Shown here: positions 54,048 through 62,911 of the stretch, one piece after another | How positions within the stretch are numbered: position 1 is the stretch's first letter | Layout of the letters: every line of letters begins with the position of its first letter | Assembly (NCBI RefSeq): GCF_003386535.1 | Contig: NZ_QTTN01000011.1 | Location: 108,652-172,651 of the forward strand | Source of the DNA: Paenibacillus taihuensis | GTDB taxonomy: Bacteria; Bacillota; Bacilli; Paenibacillales; Paenibacillaceae | DNA length: 64,000 nt | Direction of reading: 5' to 3' | The notes under the pieces: generated by a model | Told to the model about the DNA's origin: nothing | Databases searched by the model: none | Seen by the model: only the letters and a program-made list of their open reading frames with translations | Translations under genes and position numbers: made by a program

Positions 54048-54833
54048 ATGACTAAATGGCTGCTCCGATCAATGACCGAGCTTAGCTCGCGCAAATGGAT
54101 TTCGCGAATAACCGGTCGATTTGCCCAGTCGCCCGCTAGCCGGCGCTTTATCCCGAAATTTGCCCGTATGTACGGGATTGCTATAGAGGAAGCCGAGAAG
54201 CAGCTGCACGAATACAGCACGTTGAACGAGTTTTTCACCCGTCGGCTGAAGGCTGGCGCACGAACGATTGATCAGGATCCAGCTGCACTTGTAAGCCCGG
54301 TGGATGCCCTCATTACCGGCTGCGGCCCGATTGAACAAGGTACAATTCTTAATGTCAAAGGCCAGGATTATACGATCGAGGAACTGCTCAACCGCTCGCC
54401 GCGCATGGAGAATTACAAGAACGGCTACTATATGGTGCTCTACTTAAGTCCGACAGATTACCATCGCATACATACGCCAATCGCAGGTACAGTTGTGGAA
54501 CGCGAGCATGTGCTAGGCAAAGTGTATCCCGTCAACGAATTCGGACTTCGCCATATGCGCCGGGTGCTAAGCCGCAACGAGCGATTGATTACTTATATGA
54601 GACATGCCAATGCGGAGACAGCGATTGTAAAAGTTGGCGCGATGAACGTCAGCAGCATTAAATACGTACTCCCCCTCCGTGACAAAATGGACAAAGGTGA
54701 CGATCTCGCCTACTTCGAGTTCGGCTCCACTGTTGTGCTCCTGACCGAAGACAACAGCTTCTCCCCGCGTCCGGATATGAAGACGGGGCTGAAAGTCCGC
54801 ATGGGCGAACCGCTCGGCACATTAAATGCCTAA
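54048..54833 (+). CDS. psd: Phosphatidylserine decarboxylase
   Basis: A 261-residue precursor that self-cleaves to a pyruvoyl enzyme making phosphatidylethanolamine. Key residues: D85 in VSPVDALI, H139 and H142 in DYHRIHTP, and the processing site Gly226-Ser227 in FEFGSTVVLL, where cleavage would give an alpha chain of about 35 residues. The length is typical of the short bacterial form. No pssA lies next to it. The gene is single and ends at a strong terminator. Confidence 0.94.
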   Translation: MTKWLLRSMTELSSRKWISRITGRFAQSPASRRFIPKFARMYGIAIEEAEKQLHEYSTLNEFFTRRLKAGARTIDQDPAALVSPVDALITGCGPIEQGTILNVKGQDYTIEELLNRSPRMENYKNGYYMVLYLSPTDYHRIHTPIAGTVVEREHVLGKVYPVNEFGLRHMRRVLSRNERLITYMRHANAETAIVKVGAMNVSSIKYVLPLRDKMDKGDDLAYFEFGSTVVLLTEDNSFSPRPDMKTGLKVRMGEPLGTLNA

Positions 54834-54843
54834 TAAACGCAGC

Positions 54844-54880
54844 AAAGCGACAGGATCTCTGCGATCCTGCCGCTTTTTTT
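54844..54880 (+). terminator. Terminator of psd
   Basis: AAAGCG-A-CAGGATC pairs with GATCCTG-C-CGCTTT around TCTGC, followed by a T run. It may also stop the convergent AraC gene. Confidence 0.88.
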
Positions 54881-54891
54881 AATTTCCCCGA

Positions 54892-55677
54892 TTAGCGAAT
54901 TTCCGACGGACTCTTCCCCGTATACTGCTTGAACTGGCGGCTAAAGAAGAAAATATCCCGATAGCCCAGCGCGTCAGCAACCTCGGTCACATTCATTCCC
55001 GCATGCATGAGCAGATGCTGCGCCCGTTCGATACGCGTCCGAATCATATACGTTTGCACCGATGTGCCGATCATTTCCTTGAACTTGATCGAAAAATATC
55101 TCGGCGACAGCTGCGCTCGCTGCGCCAAATCTTCGACGCGGTGCACGATACCCGGATTTTGCCGAATAAAGTTCGCGATCTCATGAATCGCTTCGGTCAG
55201 CTGATTGCTGCCCTTGCGTTCAACAGGACCTTCCATATCCTCCCGCAGCAGATAGATCATAAGCTGCTTCAAAATCAGCTGCGCTTCTTCCTCAGCCGCG
55301 AACGTCTTCACCAAGAACAGGCGCACATACCGCGACAGCAAATGCTCGAAATCCACCGTCTCGTTCAGTATCCGATACGACTGTGGAACGACATCAACCG
55401 GATCCGCCACGTCAAAATGAATATACGTCAGCACGAGAGGCTTTTGCGGATTATGAGTTGCGCTCGTATGATCGCCAGGCTTAAATAAGAAACAGCTGCC
55501 TTTGCTGACCGGGTACGGTGTGCCATTTAATATGACTTCACCACTGCCGCTCCATACGTAGAATAAATCGTAATTTGCCAGCGGCTTTTCGCGCTTCTGC
55601 CACTTCCATCCGGGCTCGCAGACGATTTTGGCAAAAGCGGTCTTCAATATGAAGGATGTCGGCGGACAATGCAGCAT
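54892..55677 (-). CDS. AraC-family transcriptional regulator
   Basis: A 261-residue regulator. ATG 55677 is eight bases after AGGAGG; the longer frame (55980) would run into the divergent aminotransferase gene. N-terminal cupin (LFYVWSGSGEVILNG, GSCFLFKPGDHTSATHN) for ligand sensing. C-terminal double HTH: VEDLAQRAQLSPRYFSIKFK and VTEVADALGYRDIFFFSRQFK, ending TGKSPSEIR. It is divergent from the aminotransferase gene and may control it. Effector unknown. Confidence 0.9.
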   Translation of the reverse strand: MLHCPPTSFILKTAFAKIVCEPGWKWQKREKPLANYDLFYVWSGSGEVILNGTPYPVSKGSCFLFKPGDHTSATHNPQKPLVLTYIHFDVADPVDVVPQSYRILNETVDFEHLLSRYVRLFLVKTFAAEEEAQLILKQLMIYLLREDMEGPVERKGSNQLTEAIHEIANFIRQNPGIVHRVEDLAQRAQLSPRYFSIKFKEMIGTSVQTYMIRTRIERAQHLLMHAGMNVTEVADALGYRDIFFFSRQFKQYTGKSPSEIR

Positions 55678-55833
55678 GACAGCTTCCTCCTCTTGCTTGT
55701 ACAACATCATCGATGACATCATACAATACTGCGATTCCTTTGCCAATATTGGCTTCAATCGTTCACGGACAGTCTCCTCCAAAAAAGTATAAAAAATAAT
55801 GAGAGAACATGGTCTTCCGCTCCGAATAAGTGT

Positions 55834-55839
55834 TATAAT
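55834..55839 (+). promoter_or_regulatory. TATAAT box upstream of the aminotransferase
   Basis: TATAAT, 59 bases before the ATG of the aminotransferase. The -35 is weak (GTCTTC at about 17 bases), which fits an activator-dependent promoter, perhaps under the divergent AraC regulator. Confidence 0.5.
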
Positions 55840-55897
55840 ATCAGCTAACGGTTTCCAATGGGACCCAATAATGAGAATGAATCGCCGGAAGGATGAA

Positions 55898-57211
55898 ATG
55901 AAGTCCATGAACCCACTTGCTGAAGCATTGAACGCCACGATTGAGCGCGAGAACGGCCATGTTTTCGCTATGTTATCCACACTCGGTAAAGCGATCTACT
56001 TTCCGAAGGAAGGCATTTTGAGCCAATCGGCCGAAGCAAAAGCAAAGGCAAAGAAGTATAATGCAACGATCGGTATCGCAATTGAGAAAGGCCAGCCGAT
56101 GCATTTGCAGGTTATCCAAGACACACTCTCCGCTTATAACCCGAAGGATCTCTATGAATATGCACCGCCGGCAGGCAAGCCGGAGCTACGTGCTGCATGG
56201 CGCAGCAAGATGCTGAAGGAGAACCCGTCGCTCGCGAATAAGAGTTATGGCAATCCTGTCGTAACGAACGCACTTACACACGGCCTTAGCATCGTTGCAG
56301 ACCTGTTCGCCGATGTCGGTGACGCCGTCATTATTCCGAATAAAAACTGGGAGAACTACGAGCTGACCTTCGGTATCCGCCGCGGCGCAGTCATTGTAGA
56401 ATACCCGCTATATAACAGCGAGAACCGTTTCAATGCTCAAGGCCTCCGCGATGCATTACTGGCGCAGAAGGACAAAGGCAAAGCGATTGTCGTGCTGAAC
56501 TTCCCGAACAATCCGACTGGTTACACGCCAGGCGCTGAAGAAGGCAAAGAAATCGTAGCAGCGCTTAACGAAGCAGCTGAAGCCGGCATCAACGTTGTTG
56601 CCGTTACAGACGATGCATACTTCGGCCTCTTCTTCGAAGGCTCGATGCATGAATCGTTGTTCGGCCAATTGGCTGGCCTGCACCCGCGCGTGCTGCCAAT
56701 CAAGGTCGATGGCGCTACGAAGGAAGAGTACGTATGGGGCTTCCGCGTTGGCTTTATCACCTATGCCGCTTCCTCGGACGCACTGCTTAATGCACTTGAA
56801 CAGAAAACAATGGGCATTATCCGTGCGACGATCTCCAGCGGTCCGCATCCGTCGCAGACCTTCGTGCTGAAAGCTCTGCAATCGCCGGAGTTCGAAGCGC
56901 AGAAGGAAGAGAAATACGCCATTATGAAAGCCCGCGCGAACCGCGTCAAAGAATTGCTCGACGGTGGCCGCTACGGCGACGTATGGTCCTACTACCCGTT
57001 CAACTCCGGCTACTTCATGTGCCTCAAGCTGAACACAGTCGATGCCGAAACGGTGCGTACGCGCCTGCTCGACGAGTATCAGATCGGCACAATCGCGCTA
57101 GGCGAGACAGACCTGCGCGTTGCATTCTCTTGCATCGAGGAAGAGAACCTGGAAGAGCTGTTCGATACGATCTATAAAGCAGTGCAAGAAGCTGCAGTAG
57201 CAAGCAAGTAA
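55898..57211 (+). CDS. PLP-dependent aminotransferase, class I/II
   Basis: 437 residues from ATG 55898, five bases after GGAAGG; the open frame to 55799 crosses the promoter. Fold-type I motifs: VTNALTHGLSIVADLF, NFPNNPTGYTP, VTDDAYFGLFFEG with the PLP-contacting Asp and Tyr, then IKVDGATKEEYVWGFRVGF, in which the Lys of ATKEE is the Schiff-base residue, and VAFSCIEEENL. It resembles broad-specificity amino acid aminotransferases of Paenibacillus. Amino donor unknown. Confidence 0.9.
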   Translation: MKSMNPLAEALNATIERENGHVFAMLSTLGKAIYFPKEGILSQSAEAKAKAKKYNATIGIAIEKGQPMHLQVIQDTLSAYNPKDLYEYAPPAGKPELRAAWRSKMLKENPSLANKSYGNPVVTNALTHGLSIVADLFADVGDAVIIPNKNWENYELTFGIRRGAVIVEYPLYNSENRFNAQGLRDALLAQKDKGKAIVVLNFPNNPTGYTPGAEEGKEIVAALNEAAEAGINVVAVTDDAYFGLFFEGSMHESLFGQLAGLHPRVLPIKVDGATKEEYVWGFRVGFITYAASSDALLNALEQKTMGIIRATISSGPHPSQTFVLKALQSPEFEAQKEEKYAIMKARANRVKELLDGGRYGDVWSYYPFNSGYFMCLKLNTVDAETVRTRLLDEYQIGTIALGETDLRVAFSCIEEENLEELFDTIYKAVQEAAVASK

Positions 57212-57218
57212 AATAAAG

Positions 57219-57266
57219 AGGCAGTTCTTCTCAAGGATTTCACTCCTTGAAAGGAACTGCCTTTTT
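57219..57266 (+). terminator. Terminator of the aminotransferase gene
   Basis: AGGCAGTTC/GAACTGCCT outer stem with an inner TCAAGGA/TCCTTGA stem, followed by TTTT. Confidence 0.85.
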
Positions 57267-57267
57267 C

Positions 57268-57432
57268 ATGTTACTGAAACTGCGCCGCCTGCCCTTGCTG
57301 CTGTTCCGGCACATTCACCGCCGTATACCGGTTCGCGGGTATCTTCAGCCCAGCTCTGGAAACGCCTCACCAAACGGATTTTGCGAGAAATCATGATGCT
57401 CGAAGAAACGCCTCAATTAAATGCGTCGGAAT
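57268..57432 (-). pseudogene. Possible frameshifted coding remnant
   Basis: On the minus strand one frame reads RRFFEHHDFSQNPFGEAFPELG and stops; the next frame continues LKIPANRYTAVNVPEQQQ and GQAAQFQ to a stop. Joined by a one-base shift they give a plausible C-terminal segment. No parent family is recognised, and the piece lacks a start. Low confidence; it fills the 240-base gap after the aminotransferase. Confidence 0.3.
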
Positions 57433-57452
57433 TTAGAATAGAGTGACGTCAG

Positions 57453-58688
57453 TTAATCCTCTTCCGGATCCGCCGACATCTTCCGCTTCACGCTCTTCGG
57501 TCGCAGCGCCAGCACGTAGATTAATGCAACAGCAAGTGCGGCGACCGCTTGCAGCGCATAGCCTTGGGGCACGAGCCAGATGCACTGCGGCAGCCAAATC
57601 ACGAGCGCGCACAGCAGCGATGCTCTGCGGTCGACGCGAAGGACAGCCGATTGGCGCGTCTCTTCCGGCAGCGGATACACATGCCGCCAGACCGAATGGC
57701 GATGCGCCTGCGCGAGCGCTCTTAGCTGAATGCCCGTCAGCCATACGAAGAGCAGATAGACGCCGGCGGAACCCCAGCCCGCCCATAATGCTTCATAGGC
57801 GGCAAGCCAGCCGGTAAATAGACCAAGTGCCGTCAGCCGCAGCAATATCCCGCCAAGCTCTGTCCGAATAAGCGTCTGCGTATATAAATAGAAGAATGCG
57901 TTAGACTTGCGGTATGCAATCATCTTCGCTGCCCAAGCTGCGTACCTGCGCGTTTTCACCCAAGCCGGTTCGGTCGGTATATCTGCGAAAGCGCTGAAGA
58001 ACAGCGTATATCTGCGCCTCGTACGCCTCTCCTCCTCGATCAGCGTCAGCCAAGGAATTGGATAACGCGGCAGCCGATTGTAGATGATGGCGAGCAAAAC
58101 GATGCAATTCGCGAAAAGGATAAGAAGCGATGCCTTGAGTAGCGCAGCAATGGCGAGAGCCGTCGCCGCCCAGCGCAAGACGCGCAGCACTCTGCGGCTG
58201 CCTGCAGTAACGATCTGCCTTTCCCTCCAAGCCGCGACGATATGCAGCAGCTTAAGCAACAATACGGCAAGCACCACAACAAACAAGCTTGTCCGTCCGT
58301 TGCCGGCGTGGTAGAGCGGCAAGTACGCCGCGCAGCCAATAAGCACGGCCGCTATGCCCGCCATTCCGTTATATCTCATCGAGCGGCGAATGTAGGCTGG
58401 CATCTCCGCTTCGCGCGGCACGAGGAAGACGATGTCCGCCTCGCGAAGCCAGGTACGGAGCGGACTCCAGCATACGAGAGGCGTCAGCACGATAACGCCG
58501 ACGAGCACGACCGGGAAGTTCGCAGGCAGGTTTCGCAGCAGCATGCCATAGCCGGTAATGCCTGCCAGGAGCGCCATAATGATGACTCCGGGCAGACCGC
58601 TCTGAGCCATATAGCGAAAATACGGCATCGACTCCCGCCAGAACGCGGCAGACCTCGAGCGCCACAGCGCATCAACCGAACGTTCCAT
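57453..58688 (-). CDS. ecsB: ABC transporter permease EcsB
   Basis: A 411-residue membrane protein of the EcsB family with eight or more hydrophobic segments. The N-terminal ALWRSRSAAFWRESMPYFRYM and the loop READIVFLVPREAEMPAYI are family hallmarks. ATG 58688 lies nine bases after GAGGGAG and overlaps the EcsA gene by 17 bases; the longer frame (58715) has no suitable ribosome site. EcsAB in Bacillus affects secretion, regulated intramembrane proteolysis and competence; its true substrate is unsettled. Confidence 0.88.
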   Translation of the reverse strand: MERSVDALWRSRSAAFWRESMPYFRYMAQSGLPGVIIMALLAGITGYGMLLRNLPANFPVVLVGVIVLTPLVCWSPLRTWLREADIVFLVPREAEMPAYIRRSMRYNGMAGIAAVLIGCAAYLPLYHAGNGRTSLFVVVLAVLLLKLLHIVAAWRERQIVTAGSRRVLRVLRWAATALAIAALLKASLLILFANCIVLLAIIYNRLPRYPIPWLTLIEEERRTRRRYTLFFSAFADIPTEPAWVKTRRYAAWAAKMIAYRKSNAFFYLYTQTLIRTELGGILLRLTALGLFTGWLAAYEALWAGWGSAGVYLLFVWLTGIQLRALAQAHRHSVWRHVYPLPEETRQSAVLRVDRRASLLCALVIWLPQCIWLVPQGYALQAVAALAVALIYVLALRPKSVKRKMSADPEED

Positions 58689-59466
58689 GATGATGAGCTC
58701 CCTCGCCTCCGCCATTGGCTTTTCCCGTTACAAGCCGATAGAACGCCTCCTCCAGCACGCCCGCACTGCGGTCCTCCGGCATTCCAGCCGCGCGGCACAC
58801 ATCCTGCAGCGTTCCTTGCGCCACAATGACGCCTTGATGAAGCACGATAAATCGGCTGCAATACGACTCGACTGTCGCCAGAATGTGCGAGCTCATGAAG
58901 ACGGCGGAGCCCTCTTTGGTCACCTCAACGAGCTTATCAAGCAGTGACCGAATCGCAAGCGGGTCAAGCCCGAGGAACGGCTCGTCAATGACATAGAGCG
59001 CCGGTCTTGCCAGCAGCGCGTTCATAATCATCACCTTTTGCCGCATCCCTTTCGATAGGTGTGCCGCGAACGCTCCCCGCTTCGGTGCCATATAGAACTC
59101 CTTCAGCAAGCTCTCACTCCGCTGTTCATACAACGATTCCTGCACGTTATACGCCATTCCCGTCAAACGAAGATGCTCTTCCACCGTGAGCTCATCGAAC
59201 AGAAGCGGCGACTCCGGCACATAGGCGAGCGAGCTGCGATACGTATCCGGCTGCTCAGCCAGCGTATGCCCGCCGATTCGAATTTCCCCTGCATGCGGCT
59301 GCATGAGGCCAAGAATATGTTTAATCGCGGTACTTTTGCCAGCGCCATTCAGTCCAATCAGCCCCACCATTTCCCCGGCGCCGACCTCGAACGACAGATC
59401 ATGCAGCACCGGCCTGCGCGGACTGTATCCGCCAGTTAATCCTTTTACCGTAAGCACGGAATCCAT
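58672..59466 (-). CDS. ecsA: ABC transporter ATP-binding protein EcsA
   Basis: 264 residues from ATG 59466, preceded by AGGAGGTG; the longer frame (59544) starts upstream of that site. Walker A GLNGAGKST (about 38-46), Q-loop region YVPESPLLFDELTVEEHL, signature LSKGMRQKV, Walker B LYVIDEPFLGLD, and the His switch in MSSHIL. EcsA energises EcsB, whose gene follows with a 17-base overlap. Confidence 0.92.
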   Translation of the reverse strand: MDSVLTVKGLTGGYSPRRPVLHDLSFEVGAGEMVGLIGLNGAGKSTAIKHILGLMQPHAGEIRIGGHTLAEQPDTYRSSLAYVPESPLLFDELTVEEHLRLTGMAYNVQESLYEQRSESLLKEFYMAPKRGAFAAHLSKGMRQKVMIMNALLARPALYVIDEPFLGLDPLAIRSLLDKLVEVTKEGSAVFMSSHILATVESYCSRFIVLHQGVIVAQGTLQDVCRAAGMPEDRSAGVLEEAFYRLVTGKANGGGEGAHHHGTFG

Positions 59467-59544
59467 TTGACGCGCACCTCCTCTTCTCTCACCGATACTA
59501 CCAAATTTTACGCAAAATGAAAAATAAGCACGCTGCACGGACAT

Positions 59545-59584
59545 AAAAAACCTCGCGCCTGCCGTAACGGCAGAACGCGAGGCT
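59545..59584 (-). terminator. Terminator of the SLH protein gene
   Basis: CCTCGCG-C-CTGCCG pairs with CGGCAG-AA-CGCGAGG around TAA. On the minus strand it is followed by TTTTTTAT, 40 bases past the stop. Confidence 0.86.
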
Positions 59585-59623
59585 TGTGAGGTTTGTGAGG
59601 CGTGCGGGGCTATCGGTTACCGA

Positions 59624-60835
59624 CTAAGCCAGCACTTTGATGGAATAAACGATGTTATTGATAACAGTAAGCTCAACTGCGTGTCCAACAACAAGCTTCG
59701 TTTGATCGCCAACGATAATAACATCAGGCGCTACATTCAGCACAAGCGCTTGCGTAGAGTTGTTCACCGTTTGCGTGATCGATACAGTTGCGATTTTGCC
59801 ATCCGCGTTCAGCGAGAACGCGTTGAACAGGCCTGCTTGCGTTGTAACTGCAGGCGTTTCAGCTGCCGGCTTCGTTACTTCGATGAATACGACTTTGCCG
59901 TTGAACGTGCGCACAAGCACTTCATCGCCAGCTTTCAGCGCAGTTGCCGCTGCTTTCACATCGTTACGGAAAATAAATACGTTCGGATCAAGCGTCAGCG
60001 CAGCTTCCGTGTTGTCCGCTTTAACAACTGTGATCGAACCGTTCGATGCTGCTGCTTTCAGCTTACCTGTAATTGCTGCTGCATCATTGGCGTTATCAGG
60101 AAGCTGCTCGTCCGTACGGCCCAATAGTGCAGCCAGCTCAGCGCGAGTAACTTCTTGGTTCGGACGGAATGTACCGTCTTGGTAACCAGTGATCAGGCCT
60201 TTCTCGATTGCGACTGCTACATAACCAACGGAACCAGCTGGGATTTTCTCTGCATCTTTGAAGTCAAGGTGAGAGTTCACTTTAGCCTTCGCTTCTGCAT
60301 CAAGACCCATTGCTTTAACAAGCAGCGTTGCTGCAAACAGACGGCTTGCAGGCTTGTCCGGTTGGATAACTGTATCTGTTTCTGTGAACAGATCCTTCTC
60401 CAATGCAACTGCTACATAGCCAACTGCCCAAGGATATTTCTTCGTAAGCTGGTCAGCATCCTTGAAGTTCAGCTTCGTGCTCATCTCTGCTTGCGATTCC
60501 GCTTGATCCTTCAATCCCATCAGACGAACAGCTGCAACGATCGACTCGATGCGTGTAATCTTCTGCTGCGGCTTGAATGTACCGTCTTCATAGCCGTTGA
60601 ACACGCCTTTGGAAGCAAGACGGATGATGTACTCAAGCGCCCATTTCAGATCCTTCTCGTCTTTGAACTGAAGGTTGATCTCGTGCTTGTTTTTATCTTT
60701 TTTGTCATCATTTTTGCCGTTGTTGTTCCCGTGACCATTGTCATTTCCATGTGCAAAAGCGCTGCCTGCGCCACCTGCTAGAGTTAGTAATGCTACGGAC
60801 GTAACTGCCGCCTTTTTCAAAATGGCTGTTTTCAT
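59624..60835 (-). CDS. S-layer homology (SLH) domain cell-surface protein
   Basis: A 403-residue exported protein. Signal peptide 1-28 (AGSAFA-H), then a His/Asn/Lys/Asp-rich linker (NDNGHGNNNGKNDDKKDK). Three SLH domains follow at about 53-108, 120-178 and 190-241; the first and third carry GYEDGTFKP and GYQDGTFRP, the second a weaker version. SLH triplets bind pyruvylated secondary wall polymer. The C-terminal 150 residues are Ala/Val/Thr-rich beta strands with DEVLVRTFNGKVVFIEV, no enzyme motif. A long leader precedes it. Likely a structural wall-bound protein. Confidence 0.92.
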   Translation of the reverse strand: MKTAILKKAAVTSVALLTLAGGAGSAFAHGNDNGHGNNNGKNDDKKDKNKHEINLQFKDEKDLKWALEYIIRLASKGVFNGYEDGTFKPQQKITRIESIVAAVRLMGLKDQAESQAEMSTKLNFKDADQLTKKYPWAVGYVAVALEKDLFTETDTVIQPDKPASRLFAATLLVKAMGLDAEAKAKVNSHLDFKDAEKIPAGSVGYVAVAIEKGLITGYQDGTFRPNQEVTRAELAALLGRTDEQLPDNANDAAAITGKLKAAASNGSITVVKADNTEAALTLDPNVFIFRNDVKAAATALKAGDEVLVRTFNGKVVFIEVTKPAAETPAVTTQAGLFNAFSLNADGKIATVSITQTVNNSTQALVLNVAPDVIIVGDQTKLVVGHAVELTVINNIVYSIKVLA

Positions 60836-60960
60836 GTGGTGCCACTCTCCTCGCGAATACGGTCATTGCCGCTTTTTTACTTTCGCTAATACCGTTCGGG
60901 GAGCAGCATTCGGTTTTAGGGGGTAGCCCTTCGACCTTTGCCATTTATTTGCGATCCATT
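60836..60960 (-). other. Leader region of the SLH gene, possible structured RNA
   Basis: About 125 bases without a gene. The minus strand reads ATGGCAAAGGTCGAAGGG, then GGCTACCCCCTAAAACCGAA and TGCTGCTCCCCGAACGG. GGCAAA and CGAA recall the start of c-di-GMP-I riboswitches, but the GACGCAAAGCC core is absent. Assigned only as an unexplained leader. Confidence 0.3.
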
Positions 60961-60966
60961 TCGTCA

Positions 60967-60988
60967 AAAACTGCGGCACAAAGCCGCG
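60967..60988 (-). terminator. Short terminator of the dioxygenase gene
   Basis: GCGGC/GCCGC 5-bp stem around a five-base loop, followed on the minus strand by AGTTTTTG, immediately after the stop codon. Confidence 0.6.
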
Positions 60989-61831
60989 CTACACCTGCTC
61001 TGAAGCCGAATAAGCAAGCGGGAAATATTCATTGTCAAAAAGGTCTCCTTGCTTCGGACGAGGACCCAGCAAACGGATGTTATCGACGTTTTGTTTCTTC
61101 TCGTACGCCATGCCTTTAGGGAAATAATGACCGACTACGCATAGTCGCGGATCATTGGAGAAGTTCTGGCGCGAGCCGTGAATCGTAAGCGAATGATGGA
61201 AGCTCACTTGACCTGCTTTCAGAATGAGCGGCTCTTCGCGCCACTGCTTCTCTTCCACTTCCATCTGTTTCTTCACGGCTTCGAGCTCCTCGTTAAAGAA
61301 ACCGTCCGAGTTCAGCAGTCCCCACTTATGCGAGCCTGGGATGACCGACATACAGCCATTCGTCAGATCCGTATCTTGCAGCGCAACCCATGCTGTTACC
61401 AGGTTCGTCGTATTCGTGCATTGCCAGTACGTATAGTCTTGGTGCCAGCCCACATTGCCGACCGAAGTGCTCTCGCCTTTACCTGTACCCGGCTTGTAGA
61501 TGACTTGGTCATACCAAACGCGCGCTTCTTCCGAGTTCATCAGGTTCGCCGCCAGCTTACCAAGCTTAGGGCTCGTCACCGCGTTCTTCACTACATCGCT
61601 AATCCACCATGCGTTATCGATTTTGCGCAGACGTCCCGGCTTGTCGTCCGGCTTCCACTCCCAGAGCGGGAATCCGTCACCGTCATAATCGAGTGCCCAG
61701 ATACGGTCATGTGCCGCACGCATCTCGGCAACTTCCTCCGGCGTAAATACAATATCGCTCACCCAATAACCATTCTCTTCGTAAAATTCCTGAGCTGCTT
61801 TCTCTTGCTCACGTGTCATGCTATTCAACAT
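60989..61831 (-). CDS. Phytanoyl-CoA dioxygenase (PhyH) family protein
   Basis: 280 residues from ATG 61831, eleven bases after AAGGAG; the longer frame to 62005 crosses the divergent AraC gene. An Fe(II)/2-oxoglutarate dioxygenase fold: H130 and D132 in VGWHQDYTYW and H218 in LTIHGSRQN supply the iron triad, and R229 after NDP is placed to bind 2-oxoglutarate. PhyH family members hydroxylate small molecules such as ectoine, phytanoyl-CoA or phosphonates. The divergent AraC regulator probably senses the substrate. Substrate unknown. Confidence 0.9.
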   Translation of the reverse strand: MLNSMTREQEKAAQEFYEENGYWVSDIVFTPEEVAEMRAAHDRIWALDYDGDGFPLWEWKPDDKPGRLRKIDNAWWISDVVKNAVTSPKLGKLAANLMNSEEARVWYDQVIYKPGTGKGESTSVGNVGWHQDYTYWQCTNTTNLVTAWVALQDTDLTNGCMSVIPGSHKWGLLNSDGFFNEELEAVKKQMEVEEKQWREEPLILKAGQVSFHHSLTIHGSRQNFSNDPRLCVVGHYFPKGMAYEKKQNVDNIRLLGPRPKQGDLFDNEYFPLAYSASEQV

Positions 61832-61915
61832 TAGCGTTCTCGCTCCTTCGTCAGTTGTTTGTTTGATTGTTTGTATTTCCATACACTCAATATAACGGGT
61901 AAATCCAGATCCTGA

Positions 61916-61944
61916 TTGTAAAAGAATCGAGTGATTTGTATAAT
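61916..61944 (+). promoter_or_regulatory. Sigma-A promoter of the AraC gene
   Basis: TTGTAA (61916-61921), 17-base spacer, TATAAT (61939-61944), 25 bases before the ATG at 61969. This excludes the longer frame that begins at 61936. Confidence 0.75.
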
Positions 61945-61968
61945 TGTAAGATGATCGGAGGCGAAAAT

Positions 61969-62811
61969 ATGGCTGACAACCTGATTCTTCCAAAGCTTGA
62001 GTCATTGATCCAGCTGCTCGACAGCAATTGGAATCATATCCGTGTTCACTCCTGCGGCTTCTGGGAAAACCGCGGCTGGAATGGGCCTGGCCGCACGTTT
62101 GAGTTCTCCTATCTGGTCAGCGGCAGCATCCGTTTGCAGCAGGATCGGCATACCGTTGATGTGAAGCAGGGCGACCTGCTATTTGTACAGGACACACTTC
62201 GCAACAGCACATGCTCGGACGGCGATTTCCAGCTGTATTACATCGGCTTCTACGCGGACAAGCCTGAGATTGCGGGTGCCATTCGCGACTTGTTCCGTCA
62301 GCTCCAGCTCGATACGAAGCCGCTTCAGCTGCAAGGGCTGCAGCAGGATTTTCGCTCGATTATGGCGGATCTCAGCTTTGGAAGGTTTGATTCCGTGCTG
62401 GTGAAGCAGCATTTCCTGCATGTGCTGGTCCGTATTTATCATGGGATTGTACAAGCTGGGCGGAGTGCGCATGAGCGGCTCATTCATTCGGTTATTAATG
62501 ATTTGCACGAGCTCTGCCGTTCGGAGCAAAAGATTAAACTCACGGATATAGCCGAACGCTACTCACTGAACGAGCGCTATCTCAATCACCGGTTCAAGCA
62601 GGAAACGGGCATAACCATCGGCAACTACATCACATCGATCCGCGTCGAACACGCCAAACGGCTGCTCGAGACGACGGCGATGCCGATTACGACGATCGCG
62701 TATGCGACAGGCTTCTATGACGGCGCGCATTTCAGCCGCACGTTCAAGAGCAAGGAAGGCATTTCGCCGCAGGAGTATCGCAGCTTGCAGCAGGGGATTC
62801 CGTTGCAGTAG
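61969..62811 (+). CDS. AraC-family transcriptional regulator
   Basis: 280 residues from ATG 61969, seven bases after GGAGG. N-terminal cupin (TFEFSYLVSGSIRLQQD, VKQGDLLFVQDT) and C-terminal double HTH (LTDIAERYSLNERYLNHRFK; ITTIAYATGFYDGAHFSRTFK), ending GISPQEYR. Divergent from the PhyH dioxygenase gene with a 137-base shared control region, so it is probably its activator. Confidence 0.9.
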   Translation: MADNLILPKLESLIQLLDSNWNHIRVHSCGFWENRGWNGPGRTFEFSYLVSGSIRLQQDRHTVDVKQGDLLFVQDTLRNSTCSDGDFQLYYIGFYADKPEIAGAIRDLFRQLQLDTKPLQLQGLQQDFRSIMADLSFGRFDSVLVKQHFLHVLVRIYHGIVQAGRSAHERLIHSVINDLHELCRSEQKIKLTDIAERYSLNERYLNHRFKQETGITIGNYITSIRVEHAKRLLETTAMPITTIAYATGFYDGAHFSRTFKSKEGISPQEYRSLQQGIPLQ

Positions 62812-62911
62812 AGGAAGTGACGCGTGGCGTCGGCGGCCAAGCTTGTAACATTTTCAACGATTGATCGTCTATGGATTAGAAGTTTAAGTGGATGTCGGAG
62901 GTTGCTTTGCT

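Noticed and set aside
55678..55980. N-terminal extension of the AraC protein
   Set aside because: No ribosome site, and it would overlap the promoter and start of the divergent aminotransferase gene; AGGAGG supports ATG 55677.
60900..60960. c-di-GMP-I riboswitch before the SLH gene
   Set aside because: Only GGCAAA and a GAA loop-like segment are seen; the conserved GACGCAAAGCC core and the second helix are missing.
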